Source: Roseibacterium beibuensis (GTDB lineage: Bacteria; Pseudomonadota; Alphaproteobacteria; Rhodobacterales; Rhodobacteraceae). Taken from it: DNA of 64,000 nucleotides. Each line of letters starts with the position of its first letter. The stretch's first letter is position 1. The notes beneath the pieces were generated by a model. That model was not told where the DNA came from. It did no database searches and saw only the letters and a program-made list of their open reading frames with translations. The stretch covers positions 1 to 64,000 of the forward strand of contig NZ_BAABHW010000003.1 in assembly GCF_039542305.1 (NCBI RefSeq). Direction: 5' to 3'. The translations under genes and the position numbers were made by a program. Positions 1 through 7,652 of this stretch are shown here, in pieces.

Positions 1-179
1 GCGGCATGAAGGGCGTCTACCAGCACTGCGCGAAGAAGCACCTGCACCGCTACGCGGCTGAGTTCGAGTTCCGATACAACAACCGCTCTGCGAACGGTGT
101 TGAGGATGCGGAGCGGGGCGAGATCGCGCTGCGGGCTGTAGTCGGCAAGAGGCTTACATATCAAGGACCTAACCACTAA
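1..179 (+). CDS. IS1595-family (ISXO2-like) transposase, C-terminal part
   Basis: An open frame enters from the left edge (first full codon at 3) and gives 58 residues before TAA. The segment contains GVYQHC, HLHRYAAEFEFRYNNR and GKRLTYQ, which match my memory of the C-terminal end of ISXO2/IS1595-type DDE transposases. Only the tail is inside the window, so whether the element is intact cannot be judged. An inverted repeat followed by a T run downstream (239-312) could end its transcript. It marks the left border of an accessory patch. Confidence 0.8.
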   Translation, partial: GMKGVYQHCAKKHLHRYAAEFEFRYNNRSANGVEDAERGEIALRAVVGKRLTYQGPNH

Positions 180-238
180 AACGGCTAAAAGTGACTGATT
201 CTATTGACAGATTCGAGGGCGCGCACTATGTTCTTTGT

Positions 239-312
239 TGCGGCCCTTGCTCAGTGACAAGCCCCCTCGGGCGCTTCCCTCGGGATAGCTGAGATAGCGG
301 GCCGCACTTTTT
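239..312 (+). terminator. Inverted repeat with T run, probable terminator
   Basis: TGCGGCCC (239-246) pairs with GGGCCGCA (299-306), and inner arms CTCAG (250-254) and CTGAG (289-293) extend the stem. The closing arm is followed at once by seven T residues on the plus strand. This fits a rightward intrinsic terminator behind the transposase fragment, although the loop is long. The rest of the 180-314 interval shows no gene. Confidence 0.4.
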
Positions 313-314
313 TT

Positions 315-971
315 CTAGTAGTAGTGCGTCGAGCCGGTTCGCCAGAGGTCATACTCCGAAGCGATTTTATCGGAGATAATATCATATGAGCGCGTGTCTG
401 ACCTCTCCCATTTCCGCTGGACGGCCCACGCGCAATAATCAGCAACTTGAAGGCATGGGTCTGCTACAGCCCTAGGGAAAAAGGTGCGCCATTGTTGACG
501 CTGAACGGTCTGCTGCAATACATCATTCACCGCAGATGTGTAGACCGCTTGACCTTTCTTGGTGCCGAGTGCTGCCGCCGTTATCATCGCCTCTGTTCGG
601 TCTTTTAACAACTTGGGGCCGACGTGCTTGAAATGGTAAAACCACGCATACTTGTAGAACGCATCATTGGTCGCTCGCGTATGCGGCTGGGCTTTCGACT
701 TTTCGAGAATCGTAACATCGGCGCGGAAATCTTGGCTAGCCAGGTACTTGTAGACCTCGTTGCGCACCTCTTGCTTATCCTCCGTCGCGTGAAATTCTTC
801 TTGGACGGGCAACCCGCGCCAAACCATATCTCGGCGAAGCTTTTGGAGGCCGTCGCCGATTGCGCAAGAATCCATCGCGACGGTGCAGACCATGAAGTAT
901 TTGCTGGCCCGATTGTTTCGAGCGAACGCAAAACAGCCAGCCTCGTCGGAAAACACGTAAGCTCTAGTCAT
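315..971 (-). CDS. DUF3800 domain protein
   Basis: 218 residues. The N-terminus carries FSDEAG (residues 7-12), the acidic start motif of DUF3800 proteins. The C-terminal third carries CLQVADYCAWAVQRKW, the Q-x-A-D-x-x-A helix typical of the family. DUF3800 proteins are usually about 200-280 residues and are thought to adopt an RNase H-like fold; the two acidic motifs would be the putative metal ligands. They are common in mobile and defence-rich regions, which fits the transposase fragment beside it. The gene is less GC-rich than the core genes in the window, suggesting acquisition. Its start codon lies only 14 bp from the divergent small gene at 986. The biochemical function is unknown. Confidence 0.8.
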   Translation of the reverse strand: MTRAYVFSDEAGCFAFARNNRASKYFMVCTVAMDSCAIGDGLQKLRRDMVWRGLPVQEEFHATEDKQEVRNEVYKYLASQDFRADVTILEKSKAQPHTRATNDAFYKYAWFYHFKHVGPKLLKDRTEAMITAAALGTKKGQAVYTSAVNDVLQQTVQRQQWRTFFPRAVADPCLQVADYCAWAVQRKWERSDTRSYDIISDKIASEYDLWRTGSTHYY

Positions 972-985
972 TAAGGGAAAATCGT

Positions 986-1132
986 ATGCCGGAAGGAAAG
1001 AGTCAACTCGACAAGTTCAAGGAAGCCGCCCGCCAGCTAGAGACGGACGACGACGAAGAGCGGTTTGACGAGAAGCTAAAGCGGCTGGCGAAGCAGAAGC
1101 CGGATGATAGAAATACGTCAGGCGACGAATAG
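986..1132 (+). CDS. 48-residue charged small protein
   Basis: ATG at 986 gives 48 residues ending at TAG (1130-1132). It is highly charged and probably all helix: it opens MPEGKSQLDKFKEAARQLE, has an acidic run DDDEERFDEKLK and ends lysine-rich. A weak AAGGGA lies about 8 nt upstream. I recall similar short proteins (DKFKEAARELE...DEARFDERLKK) in many proteobacterial accessory regions, which favours a real gene. With only 14 bp to the divergent DUF3800 start, its promoter must lie inside that gene. Function unknown; it may be a partner of the DUF3800 protein or of the gene facing it. Confidence 0.6.
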   Translation: MPEGKSQLDKFKEAARQLETDDDEERFDEKLKRLAKQKPDDRNTSGDE

Positions 1133-1137
1133 CAGAC

Positions 1138-2031
1138 CTAAAGCGCCTGCCCACTAATAGCGTGGAAAGTCTTGAGGGTGCCGTCTGGCTTTCGTGTGGC
1201 TTTGCCAGTCAGCTTAATGCGGCTGCGGCGCTGAACGGCGGTTTCGTAAGGATTTTCGCTCTGGTGCAGGGGATCGAACGCAGGGTCCGATATGTGCACT
1301 TTGACGCGACGTGTCGGCGTTTCCGGATCAAAAACCTTGAGGGTTTTTGAACTTAACTCAATACCGTCAACCTGAAACGTCATCTCTATTATGTCGCTCA
1401 CTTCAAGTTCCTCCTTGGCCTTGACTGCCTCTGCTGTGGCCTCATCAACTTCAACGCTTGTATCGCCGTTGGTGATCGTCATGGAGCGACACGATTCCCC
1501 TACCGGTCTTGCTGCCTTTGCTGCATCTGCCTTGTGCAGGTCGGCTTGCGACCTGAAAAGTGCTTCAATGTGCTCACGCTCACGTTGACGGTCCATAGCG
1601 GTGGTTTCCCGCTCGTGCCGACGATCTTCCGCAAACCGCTCGTTCTGATTCTCGATGATGTCTAAGGCCATTTTCAAGTGATCTTCTGCTTCGGTTCGCC
1701 TGCCACCCCATCTTAACATCACGTAGCTGACGATGTGTTCACATAATTTGGCTCGAACCGCCTCCTGCATGCTTGCGACAAACGGCATGAAGCCAGAGGC
1801 AACGCCCGCAAACAAGGAAACGTCGATGCATCCAGCCTCTGGCGCGAAAACGTCCAAACTAACCGTTGTAGGGGATGGTGATCGCGTTGCTTGTGCTTCT
1901 GTCTCTATCGCCCAGAGGAACCGAACGACAATTTTGTCCAAGCCCTCTAGGGATGACGCCAAGTGCCGTGCTGGCAGGTAGTGCTTGTCTGCGTCCCTGG
2001 CGAAGTATCTAACGTGAAAGACTTCAACCAT
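1138..2031 (-). CDS. Hypothetical 297-residue protein, accessory
   Basis: I do not recognise this protein. The start is supported by a GGGAG-like site 8 nt upstream. Residues 1-100 look like a compact alpha/beta region (opens MVEVFHVRYFARDADKH). Residues ~115-170 are strongly charged and probably coiled-coil. The C-terminal 100 residues are beta-rich and soluble (FQVDGIEL, RRVKVHISDPAFD). There is no signal peptide and no clear TM segment, although ~71-90 is moderately hydrophobic. It converges on the 48-residue gene with 5 bp between stops. Base composition is lower in GC than the following core genes, so it belongs to the accessory patch. A small-molecule or nucleic-acid sensor is possible but unproven. 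Confidence 0.65.
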   Translation of the reverse strand: MVEVFHVRYFARDADKHYLPARHLASSLEGLDKIVVRFLWAIETEAQATRSPSPTTVSLDVFAPEAGCIDVSLFAGVASGFMPFVASMQEAVRAKLCEHIVSYVMLRWGGRRTEAEDHLKMALDIIENQNERFAEDRRHERETTAMDRQREREHIEALFRSQADLHKADAAKAARPVGESCRSMTITNGDTSVEVDEATAEAVKAKEELEVSDIIEMTFQVDGIELSSKTLKVFDPETPTRRVKVHISDPAFDPLHQSENPYETAVQRRSRIKLTGKATRKPDGTLKTFHAISGQAL

Positions 2032-2168
2032 CCCATATGCTCCCTACCGTTTACTTGGCGGATACTCTGCCGACACATAGGGTTTGTCAAATATACAATC
2101 GCCTTTTTCTGCGCGTTTGGCGTCAAACGGTCTAAGTTGGCGCGAAAGGGACCCGAGGGGGGGGGAGC

Positions 2169-2858
2169 ATGGAAATCGATCTCGAAAGCCTCGTGGATGA
2201 CGGGCACCTGCGCGTCGCGATCAACACCGGCAACCGCGCGCTGGTGCAACAGGTGGACGGGGAATTGACCGGGGTCAGCCCGGCGCTCGCCCGCCGCCTT
2301 GCCGATCATCTGGGGGCCAGGATGGTCCCGGTGATCTATTCCGGCGCGGGCCATGTCTTTGCGGACGCCGACAGGGACCTGTGGGATGTGGCCTTTCTCG
2401 CCATCGACCCGATCCGCGCCCGCAAGGTCAGCTTCACGCGCCCCTATCACCGGATCGAGGCCACCTATGCCAAGCGCAGCGGCAGCGCCTTCGCCACGCC
2501 CGATGAGGTTGACCAGCCCGGCGTCACGATCCTCAGCTCCGTCGGCTCGGCCTATGACCTCTGGCTCAAGGGCAACCTGCGCTACGCCACGCTCGACCAT
2601 GCCGCCACGCCGGGCGAAAGTTTCGAGGCGTTCCGCGCAGGCCAGGGCGACGTGGTCGCGGGCATCCGCGCGTCGCTGCACCGGGCCTTTGCGGGGGAGG
2701 ACGGGATCGAGGTGATGAACGGCACCCTGACGGCGGTCGATCAGGCCATGGTCCTGCCCCGCCCCAAGGACCCGCGCATTGCCGCCCTCGACATGTTCGT
2801 CGAACAGGCCATCGCGGATGGGTTCGTTGCGCAAGAACTGGCGAAAACCGGGCCGTAG
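2169..2858 (+). CDS. Family-3 type substrate-binding protein without signal peptide
   Basis: 229 residues with the bacterial extracellular solute-binding family 3 fold: LRVAINTGNRAL near the N-terminus, GVSPALARRLADHLG, WDVAFLAIDPIRARKVSFTR (the usual D-x-A-x-x-x-x-R-x-x-x-x-x-F-T-x-P/R-Y pattern) and a C-terminal AVDQAMVLPR segment. The frame has no Sec or lipoprotein signal, so it is either cytosolic or depends on another export route. No permease or ATPase gene is adjacent. The start is preceded by a run of nine G residues (2157-2165) that doubles as the ribosome binding site. Amino-acid or organic-acid sensing in the cytosol is an inference; a decayed transporter component is the alternative. 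Confidence 0.7.
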   Translation: MEIDLESLVDDGHLRVAINTGNRALVQQVDGELTGVSPALARRLADHLGARMVPVIYSGAGHVFADADRDLWDVAFLAIDPIRARKVSFTRPYHRIEATYAKRSGSAFATPDEVDQPGVTILSSVGSAYDLWLKGNLRYATLDHAATPGESFEAFRAGQGDVVAGIRASLHRAFAGEDGIEVMNGTLTAVDQAMVLPRPKDPRIAALDMFVEQAIADGFVAQELAKTGP

Positions 2859-2867
2859 CCCGAAGCC

Positions 2868-3434
2868 CTACCCGAGCCCCGCGGCCCCGTATTTCAGGAT
2901 AACAGGCACGATCAGGTCTTCCTCGTCGTCGAGGTGCCGCCCGATCAGCCGTTCAAGGTCGATCAACCCCTCGCGGAGCGCCCCGGCCGGTGTGCGCGCA
3001 TCGGCGCCGCCGATGCCCTGGATCGCACCGTTCGCCTGTTCGACGAAACGATTCAGGATCCCGTCGAGCGCGTGGTGATCCGCGTCCAGCAGGTCGAACC
3101 CCGTCTCGATCCGCGCATCCTTTTCGCGCAGGATCGGGAAATAGTGGTGGTCCTCGATATGGTGATGGCCGTGCAATTGCTGCACGAAGACGCCGCCATA
3201 GCGCCCGATCCCCCGCGCGAAATTTTGCGGGTCGCGTTCCCCGGTCAGGAAGCCCTCGGTCTCGGCCTTCATATGCGCCATCAACTGGCGAAACATCATG
3301 TGACGCTCCAGCCAGAAACTGACCAGCCCGTGGAAATTCGGGTCAGCCTCCCACGCCTCGCGCGGGTAGTCCTGCAACAGGACCTGAAGGGCGTCGGGCA
3401 GGCCGGATCGGGTGTCGAGGGAAAGCGGGCTCAT
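2868..3434 (-). CDS. Hemerythrin HHE domain protein
   Basis: 188 residues. It carries histidine-rich helices of the hemerythrin-like cation-binding domain: HGHHHIEDHHYFP around residue 90, DADHHALD about 25 residues later, and a terminal RHLDDEEDLIVP. These supply the His/Glu/Asp ligands for a diiron site. Such proteins bind O2 or NO or act in iron and oxidative stress handling in the cytoplasm. It converges on the substrate-binding-protein gene with a 9 bp gap and is followed upstream by trhO on the same strand. No regulatory domain is fused. Family assignment is secure; physiological role is inferred. Confidence 0.85.
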   Translation of the reverse strand: MSPLSLDTRSGLPDALQVLLQDYPREAWEADPNFHGLVSFWLERHMMFRQLMAHMKAETEGFLTGERDPQNFARGIGRYGGVFVQQLHGHHHIEDHHYFPILREKDARIETGFDLLDADHHALDGILNRFVEQANGAIQGIGGADARTPAGALREGLIDLERLIGRHLDDEEDLIVPVILKYGAAGLG

Positions 3435-3502
3435 ATCGCAGACCTAGCCGCGCCCGCACGCACCGCAAGGCACAGGCGCTGTGCGAAAACTCACGCGGGC
3501 CG

Positions 3503-4420
3503 TCACTCAGGCCGCGCATCCGCCCCGATATGCGCCGCACCCCGCGCCTCGGCCAGTTTCATCTGGCGCTGACGCTCGCGGAACCGGGTGCGGTCAGCCT
3601 CGGAATACTCGTCCACGCAATGGTGGCACTGCACGCCCTCTTCATACTCGGGCCGCGCCGTATCGGCCTCGGCCAGTGGCCGCCGACAGGCCCGGCAGAG
3701 CGTGTAGGGCAGTTGCGCCAACCCGTGACCCACCGCCACGCGCTCGTCAAAAACGAAACACCCGCCCCGCCAAAGGCTGTCTTCCTCCGGCACCTCTTCG
3801 AGGTATTTCAAGATACCGCCTTTCAGGTGGTAGACCTCCTCGATCCCCTCCTGCTTCAGGAAGGCTGTCGATTTCTCGCAGCGGATGCCGCCGGTGCAGA
3901 ACATCGCGATGCGCTTGTTGTGAAACCGGTGCTTGTTCTCCGCCCACCACACCGGAAAATCGCGGAATGTGTCCGTCTCGGGGTCCACCGCGCCCGCGAA
4001 CGTGCCGATGGCGACCTCGTAATCGTTGCGCGTGTCGATCACGGCGACATCGGGCGCAGAGATCAAATCGTTCCAGTCCGCCGGATCCACATAGGCCCCG
4101 ACCGAGCCCAGCGGGTCCACGTCGGGCTGGCCCATGGTCACGATCTCGCGCTTCAGCCGCACCTTCATCCGGCCGAACGGCATTTCGGCAGCGGTCGATT
4201 CCTTCCACTCCAGATCGGCGCAGCCGGGCAGCGCGCGAATATGCGCCAGCACCGCGTCGATCCCGGCACGGCTGCCCGCGATCGTCCCGTTGATCCCCTC
4301 GCGCGCCAGCAAAAGCGTGCCGCGCACGCCATTCGCCTCGCACACGGCGCTCAACGGCCCGCGCAGCGCGGCAGGGTCAGGGAAGGGGGTGAACTTGTAG
4401 AGGGCGGCCACGATCATCAT
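3503..4420 (-). CDS. trhO: tRNA uridine(34) hydroxylase TrhO (YceA-type rhodanese protein)
   Basis: TrhO makes 5-hydroxyuridine at the wobble position of certain tRNAs. The 305-residue frame starts MMIVAALYKF. The N-terminal domain (1-~100) is the acylphosphatase-like UPF0176 part (LLLAREGINGTIAG). The central rhodanese domain holds the catalytic-cysteine loop MFCTGGIRCEKSTAF. The C-terminus has a Cys pair motif (CRACRRPL...CHHCVDEYS). The frame stays open another 59 codons upstream, but those residues have no family similarity and overlap the pncA leader, so I start at the double ATG (4415-4420). It is divergent from pncA with about 70 bp between starts. Confidence 0.88.
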   Translation of the reverse strand: MMIVAALYKFTPFPDPAALRGPLSAVCEANGVRGTLLLAREGINGTIAGSRAGIDAVLAHIRALPGCADLEWKESTAAEMPFGRMKVRLKREIVTMGQPDVDPLGSVGAYVDPADWNDLISAPDVAVIDTRNDYEVAIGTFAGAVDPETDTFRDFPVWWAENKHRFHNKRIAMFCTGGIRCEKSTAFLKQEGIEEVYHLKGGILKYLEEVPEEDSLWRGGCFVFDERVAVGHGLAQLPYTLCRACRRPLAEADTARPEYEEGVQCHHCVDEYSEADRTRFRERQRQMKLAEARGAAHIGADARPE

Positions 4421-4490
4421 GCCCGCCAGATACGCCGTTGCATGCCCGCGCTCAAGGCGTAGGCTGGCCACACCTGAAAGGAGGCCCAAG

Positions 4491-5096
4491 ATGCGCGACG
4501 CCACCCATGCCCTCATCGTCATCGACGTGCAAAACGACTTCTGCCCCGGCGGCGCGCTGGCCGTGCCCGAGGGCGACCGGATCGTGCCCGGCATCAACGC
4601 CCTGATGGAGGCGTTTCCCGCCGTGATCCTGACGCAGGACTGGCACCCGGCAGATCACTCCAGTTTCGCCAGCCAGCATCCCGGCAAAGCCCCGATGGAA
4701 ATGACCGAGATGCCCTACGGCCCGCAGGTGCTGTGGCCCGACCATTGCGTTCAGGGCACGAACGGCGCGGCATTCCATGCCGATCTGAATACCACCCGCG
4801 CCGACCTGATCATCCGCAAGGGCACCAACCCGGCCATCGACAGCTACTCCGCCTTCTTCGAGAACGACCAGACCACGCCCACGGGGCTTGAAGGCTACCT
4901 GCGCACCCGAGGGATCGAGCAGCTCACCATGGTCGGCCTCGCCACGGATTTCTGCGTCAATTTCTCGGCCGTGGATGCGGCGAAACTCGGCTTCGCTGTT
5001 GAAGTGCGTCAGGACCTGTGCCGCGCCATCGACCTGAACGGGTCGCTGGCTGCCGCGAATGCTGGCTTGAAAGAAGCTGGCGTCCGGTTGACCTGA
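4491..5096 (+). CDS. pncA: Nicotinamidase
   Basis: 201 residues. It hydrolyses nicotinamide to nicotinate in NAD salvage. The catalytic triad of the isochorismatase-like fold is visible as D12 (VIDVQNDFCPGG), K110 (IRKGTNP) and C155 (ATDFCVNF); the metal-binding D50/H52/H56 cluster sits in DWHPADHSS. A strong AAAGGAGG lies 6-13 nt before the ATG. The nicotinate product is the substrate of pncB (7653-8945) on the same strand, though five genes lie between them. Length and motifs are those of an intact enzyme. Confidence 0.92.
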   Translation: MRDATHALIVIDVQNDFCPGGALAVPEGDRIVPGINALMEAFPAVILTQDWHPADHSSFASQHPGKAPMEMTEMPYGPQVLWPDHCVQGTNGAAFHADLNTTRADLIIRKGTNPAIDSYSAFFENDQTTPTGLEGYLRTRGIEQLTMVGLATDFCVNFSAVDAAKLGFAVEVRQDLCRAIDLNGSLAAANAGLKEAGVRLT

Positions 5097-5122
5097 CCGG
5101 CTCCACGGCAAAGGAGGCCCCC

Positions 5123-5340
5123 ATGCCTGCTATCGACATCAGGTTCTCGACGGCGTGCTCTCAAGCGAGGGAAAAGCCGCGCCGATCGAGACAATCACCG
5201 CGGCCTTCGGCAAGGCGGCCGGCGAAACCTTGCGCCAGAACACCTCAGTGCGTGTGCACGAGATCAAGTCGGGCGATTGGGGCCATGCCGGCCAGCCGAG
5301 GACAACACGGGTAGGACTGGACATGAAGGCCAAGGGTTAG
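5123..5340 (+). pseudogene. 4-oxalocrotonate-tautomerase-like gene with a 1-nt frameshift
   Basis: A strong ribosome binding site (AAAGGAGG, 5110-5117) precedes ATG 5123, which reads MPAIDI, the Pro1 tautomerase start. Around 5140 the reading frame changes by a single missing base. The rest reads VLDGVLSSEGK, then continues in the other frame to RVHEIKSGDWGHAGQP and the TAG at 5338-5340. Joined, the product would be about 72 residues, a normal length for a tautomerase subunit with the catalytic N-terminal proline after Met removal. As written neither frame makes an intact protein, so this is a recent pseudogene or a base-calling error. Its end overlaps the convergent methyltransferase stop by 3 bp. 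Confidence 0.75.
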
Positions 5341-6470
5341 CCGACAAGACGGCTTTTCCACAAAGTCACCTTGGTTCCCGAATGATCGATGGGCCCGAAC
5401 GGCTCCAGGCCCAGCCCCGTCGCCTTGGCCAGCCCGCCATCACTGGTCACGATCCCCACGGACCAGCCCGCGAACCGCTCGGCCAGGACCGCCCCAAGCG
5501 CGCCATATAGCCCGAACAGCATCTTCCGGTCTCCGATCCGCCCGCCATAGGGCGGGTTCACCAGAACGATCCCCTGGGCGACGCCCTCGGGCGGCTGCAA
5601 ATCGCTGATCGCCTGCCGCTCGAACCGGCACAGCGTGGCCACGCCTGCCCGCTCGGCATTCTCGCGCGCGCCGCGGATCGCCCCGTCATTGCGGTCGAAT
5701 CCCAGGAACCGACCCGCCCCATCTTTATCCTTCAAATATGCCTGCACGGCCTCGGCCACAGGCACGTCGCCCGCCGCTGACAGGGCCTCGCCCCCCACAA
5801 GCCCCTGCCAGGCAAAGCTGCGCGACCGCCCCGGCACCAGCCCGACGGCGATCTCGGCGGCCTCCAGCGGGACCGTCCCTGACCCGCACATCGGATCGAC
5901 CACCGCCTGGCTCCCGTCAAAGCCCATCTCCCACAGGAACGCCGCCGCCATCGTCTCGCGCAGGGGGGCCTTGCCGACAAAGGTCTTGTGCCCGCGCCGG
6001 TGCAGCGCCTCGCCGGTCGTATCTAGGGAAATCGTGCACAGATCATCGTCGATCCGCACCTTCACCACGATCTCGGCATCTTTCGCCACCGGCACGCCGG
6101 CCGCCTCCAACGCGCCGCTCGCCCGCTGAACGGCGGCCTTGTTGACGTAGATCTTCGACCGCCGACAGGTTGCCTCGACCCGCACGGGCACGTCAGGCCG
6201 CAGCCACGCGCGCCAGTCCACCTTGCGCGCCCGCTTGTCCAACTGCGCCAGGTGCATCGCCCGGAACTCGGCCACGCGCATCAGCACGCGCACCGCACAG
6301 CGCATCTGCCGGTTGGCCCGCGCGGCCTCCTCCAGCCCGCCGGCCGCCTCGACCCCGCCCGCCACGCGCCGCACACCGGCTAAGCCCAGCCGCCGCGCCT
6401 CGGCCTCCAGCGCGCCTTCCAGCCCCGGCACACCCACCAGGAACAGGCCATTTTCGTTCGATTGGCTCAT
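5337..6470 (-). CDS. THUMP-domain 23S rRNA methyltransferase (RlmL/COG0116-like)
   Basis: 377 residues. The N-terminal ~60 residues resemble a ferredoxin-like region, followed by a THUMP RNA-binding part (to ~160) and a class I SAM methyltransferase. SAM motif I is VVDPMCGSGTVPLEAAEIA and the N6-adenine/N2-guanine catalytic motif is VNPPYGGRIG. The length matches the single-domain RlmL/YpsC form rather than the fused RlmKL of E. coli. The likely reaction is N2-methylation of a guanine in 23S rRNA. The exact target position is inferred from family, not visible here. Confidence 0.85.
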   Translation of the reverse strand: MSQSNENGLFLVGVPGLEGALEAEARRLGLAGVRRVAGGVEAAGGLEEAARANRQMRCAVRVLMRVAEFRAMHLAQLDKRARKVDWRAWLRPDVPVRVEATCRRSKIYVNKAAVQRASGALEAAGVPVAKDAEIVVKVRIDDDLCTISLDTTGEALHRRGHKTFVGKAPLRETMAAAFLWEMGFDGSQAVVDPMCGSGTVPLEAAEIAVGLVPGRSRSFAWQGLVGGEALSAAGDVPVAEAVQAYLKDKDGAGRFLGFDRNDGAIRGARENAERAGVATLCRFERQAISDLQPPEGVAQGIVLVNPPYGGRIGDRKMLFGLYGALGAVLAERFAGWSVGIVTSDGGLAKATGLGLEPFGPIDHSGTKVTLWKSRLVG

Positions 6471-6500
6471 GAGGTCGCCTTATCCTGCGCCACTCCGTTT

Positions 6501-6537
6501 TGCGAGGCTTCGCAGAGATTGAGATATCATTGCAATG
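6501..6537. promoter_or_regulatory. Hairpin and perfect 10-bp palindrome in a divergent promoter region
   Basis: The ~100 bp gap between the methyltransferase and the DUF2238 gene holds a small hairpin (TGCGA-GGCT-TCGCA, 6501-6514) and a perfect palindrome CATTGCAATG (6528-6537). Both lie between divergent starts and could be operator elements. No regulator gene is adjacent, so this is only a candidate site. Confidence 0.3.
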
Positions 6538-6570
6538 ACGTAAGCTGATGCAGATCACGAAGGCACGCAC

Positions 6571-7200
6571 ATGACCAGACAACATCCCGTCACGTACCTG
6601 ATGTGGGGCCTGCTCGGCCTCGGGGCCGTCCTGTCCATCCTGAACGGTACATGGAGCGTCCTGTTCATCGCTCTGGTCACCTTCGGACTGACACTCGTGC
6701 CGGTCCTCGGCCAAGGGTGGCTTGGCGTGAACCTGCCATCCGGCTTCGTCGCCGCCGTTGTCTTCTTCATTACCGGTACGCTGTTTCTTGGCGAGGTGGG
6801 CGATTTCTACGAACGGTTCTGGTGGTGGGACATCCTGTTGCACTCGGGCTCGGCCGTCGGGTTCGGAATGATCGGAACGCTGATCGTGCTTCTCCTCGTG
6901 AAGGGCGACCGCGTCGCGGTGCCACCCGCCATCGCGGCGCTTCTGGCGTTTTCCTTCGCGGTCTCCATCGGGGCGATCTGGGAAATCTTCGAGTTCTCGA
7001 TGGACCAGATCTTCGGCACGAACATGCAGAAATCGGGGTTGGTGGACACGATGGCGGACCTGATCGTCGATTGTGCAGGGGGCGCCATCGGCGCTGCGGC
7101 GGGGTACGGATTTCTCAAGGGGCGTAACCGCGGCCTGTCGGCCACGATCGCCCGCATGGCGAACGGCCGCTTCGGCCCGCGTCCACCCGAGGGAAAGTGA
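6571..7200 (+). CDS. DUF2238 (YjdF-like) membrane protein
   Basis: 209 residues with about six hydrophobic helices. Conserved DUF2238 features are visible: LHSGSAVGFGMIG, then GAIWEIFEFSMDQIFG and LVDTMADLIVDCAGGAIG, a pattern of acidic residues inside membrane helices. The protein is in the inner membrane; biochemical role unknown. The downstream channel gene begins GTG inside its stop (GTGA), so the two are translationally coupled and probably work together or share regulation. Confidence 0.8.
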   Translation: MTRQHPVTYLMWGLLGLGAVLSILNGTWSVLFIALVTFGLTLVPVLGQGWLGVNLPSGFVAAVVFFITGTLFLGEVGDFYERFWWWDILLHSGSAVGFGMIGTLIVLLLVKGDRVAVPPAIAALLAFSFAVSIGAIWEIFEFSMDQIFGTNMQKSGLVDTMADLIVDCAGGAIGAAAGYGFLKGRNRGLSATIARMANGRFGPRPPEGK

Positions 7201-7589
7201 CCCTGTCCGGCCAGATCCTCGCAGGGCTGTCGGTCTTCCTCGTCGCCTGCCTTCTGCACCTGCTGGTACTGTTGCGGCTGTCGCGGGTCGTCGCAGCCAC
7301 TCCCACCATGCGCCTTGCCCTTGCCGCGCGGCTTTTTCTCGTCATCGCGGGGTCGCACACGCTGCAGGTGGCGCTTTGGGCCATCCTGATCGTCACCTTC
7401 GACGGGCTGCCCCGGTTCGGCGATGCGCTCTACTTTTCGCTCGTGACCTACACCACGCTTGGCTATGGCGACGTGACCCTGCCTGAGGGGCTGCGCATCT
7501 TCGGCGCTATCTCGGCCATGGCCGGCATCCTCACCTTCGGGATGAGCACGGCGCTTCTCGTGTCGCTCTTTGCGCGCGCCCGGCACTGA
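7197..7589 (+). CDS. Small two-TM potassium-channel-like protein
   Basis: 130 residues. Three hydrophobic segments surround a pore-loop with selectivity filter TTLGYGDV (residues ~86-93), characteristic of the Ion_channel (two-pore/KcsA-type) fold. There is no RCK or cyclic-nucleotide domain, so gating input is not evident. The GTG start at 7197 overlaps the preceding TGA, showing coupling to the DUF2238 gene. Alone it would form a tetrameric K+ (or related cation) channel; specificity is inferred from the filter. Confidence 0.8.
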   Translation: MTLSGQILAGLSVFLVACLLHLLVLLRLSRVVAATPTMRLALAARLFLVIAGSHTLQVALWAILIVTFDGLPRFGDALYFSLVTYTTLGYGDVTLPEGLRIFGAISAMAGILTFGMSTALLVSLFARARH

Positions 7590-7652
7590 CGGGGCCTTGC
7601 ATCCAACCCGCGCCCTTTGCTCTAACGTCCCCAACCAGCCGGAGACGCCCCC

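Noticed and set aside
1947..2834. A 295-codon minus-strand frame opposite the substrate-binding-protein gene
   Set aside because: The plus-strand frame has clear family-3 binding-protein motifs, while this one has only shadow composition.
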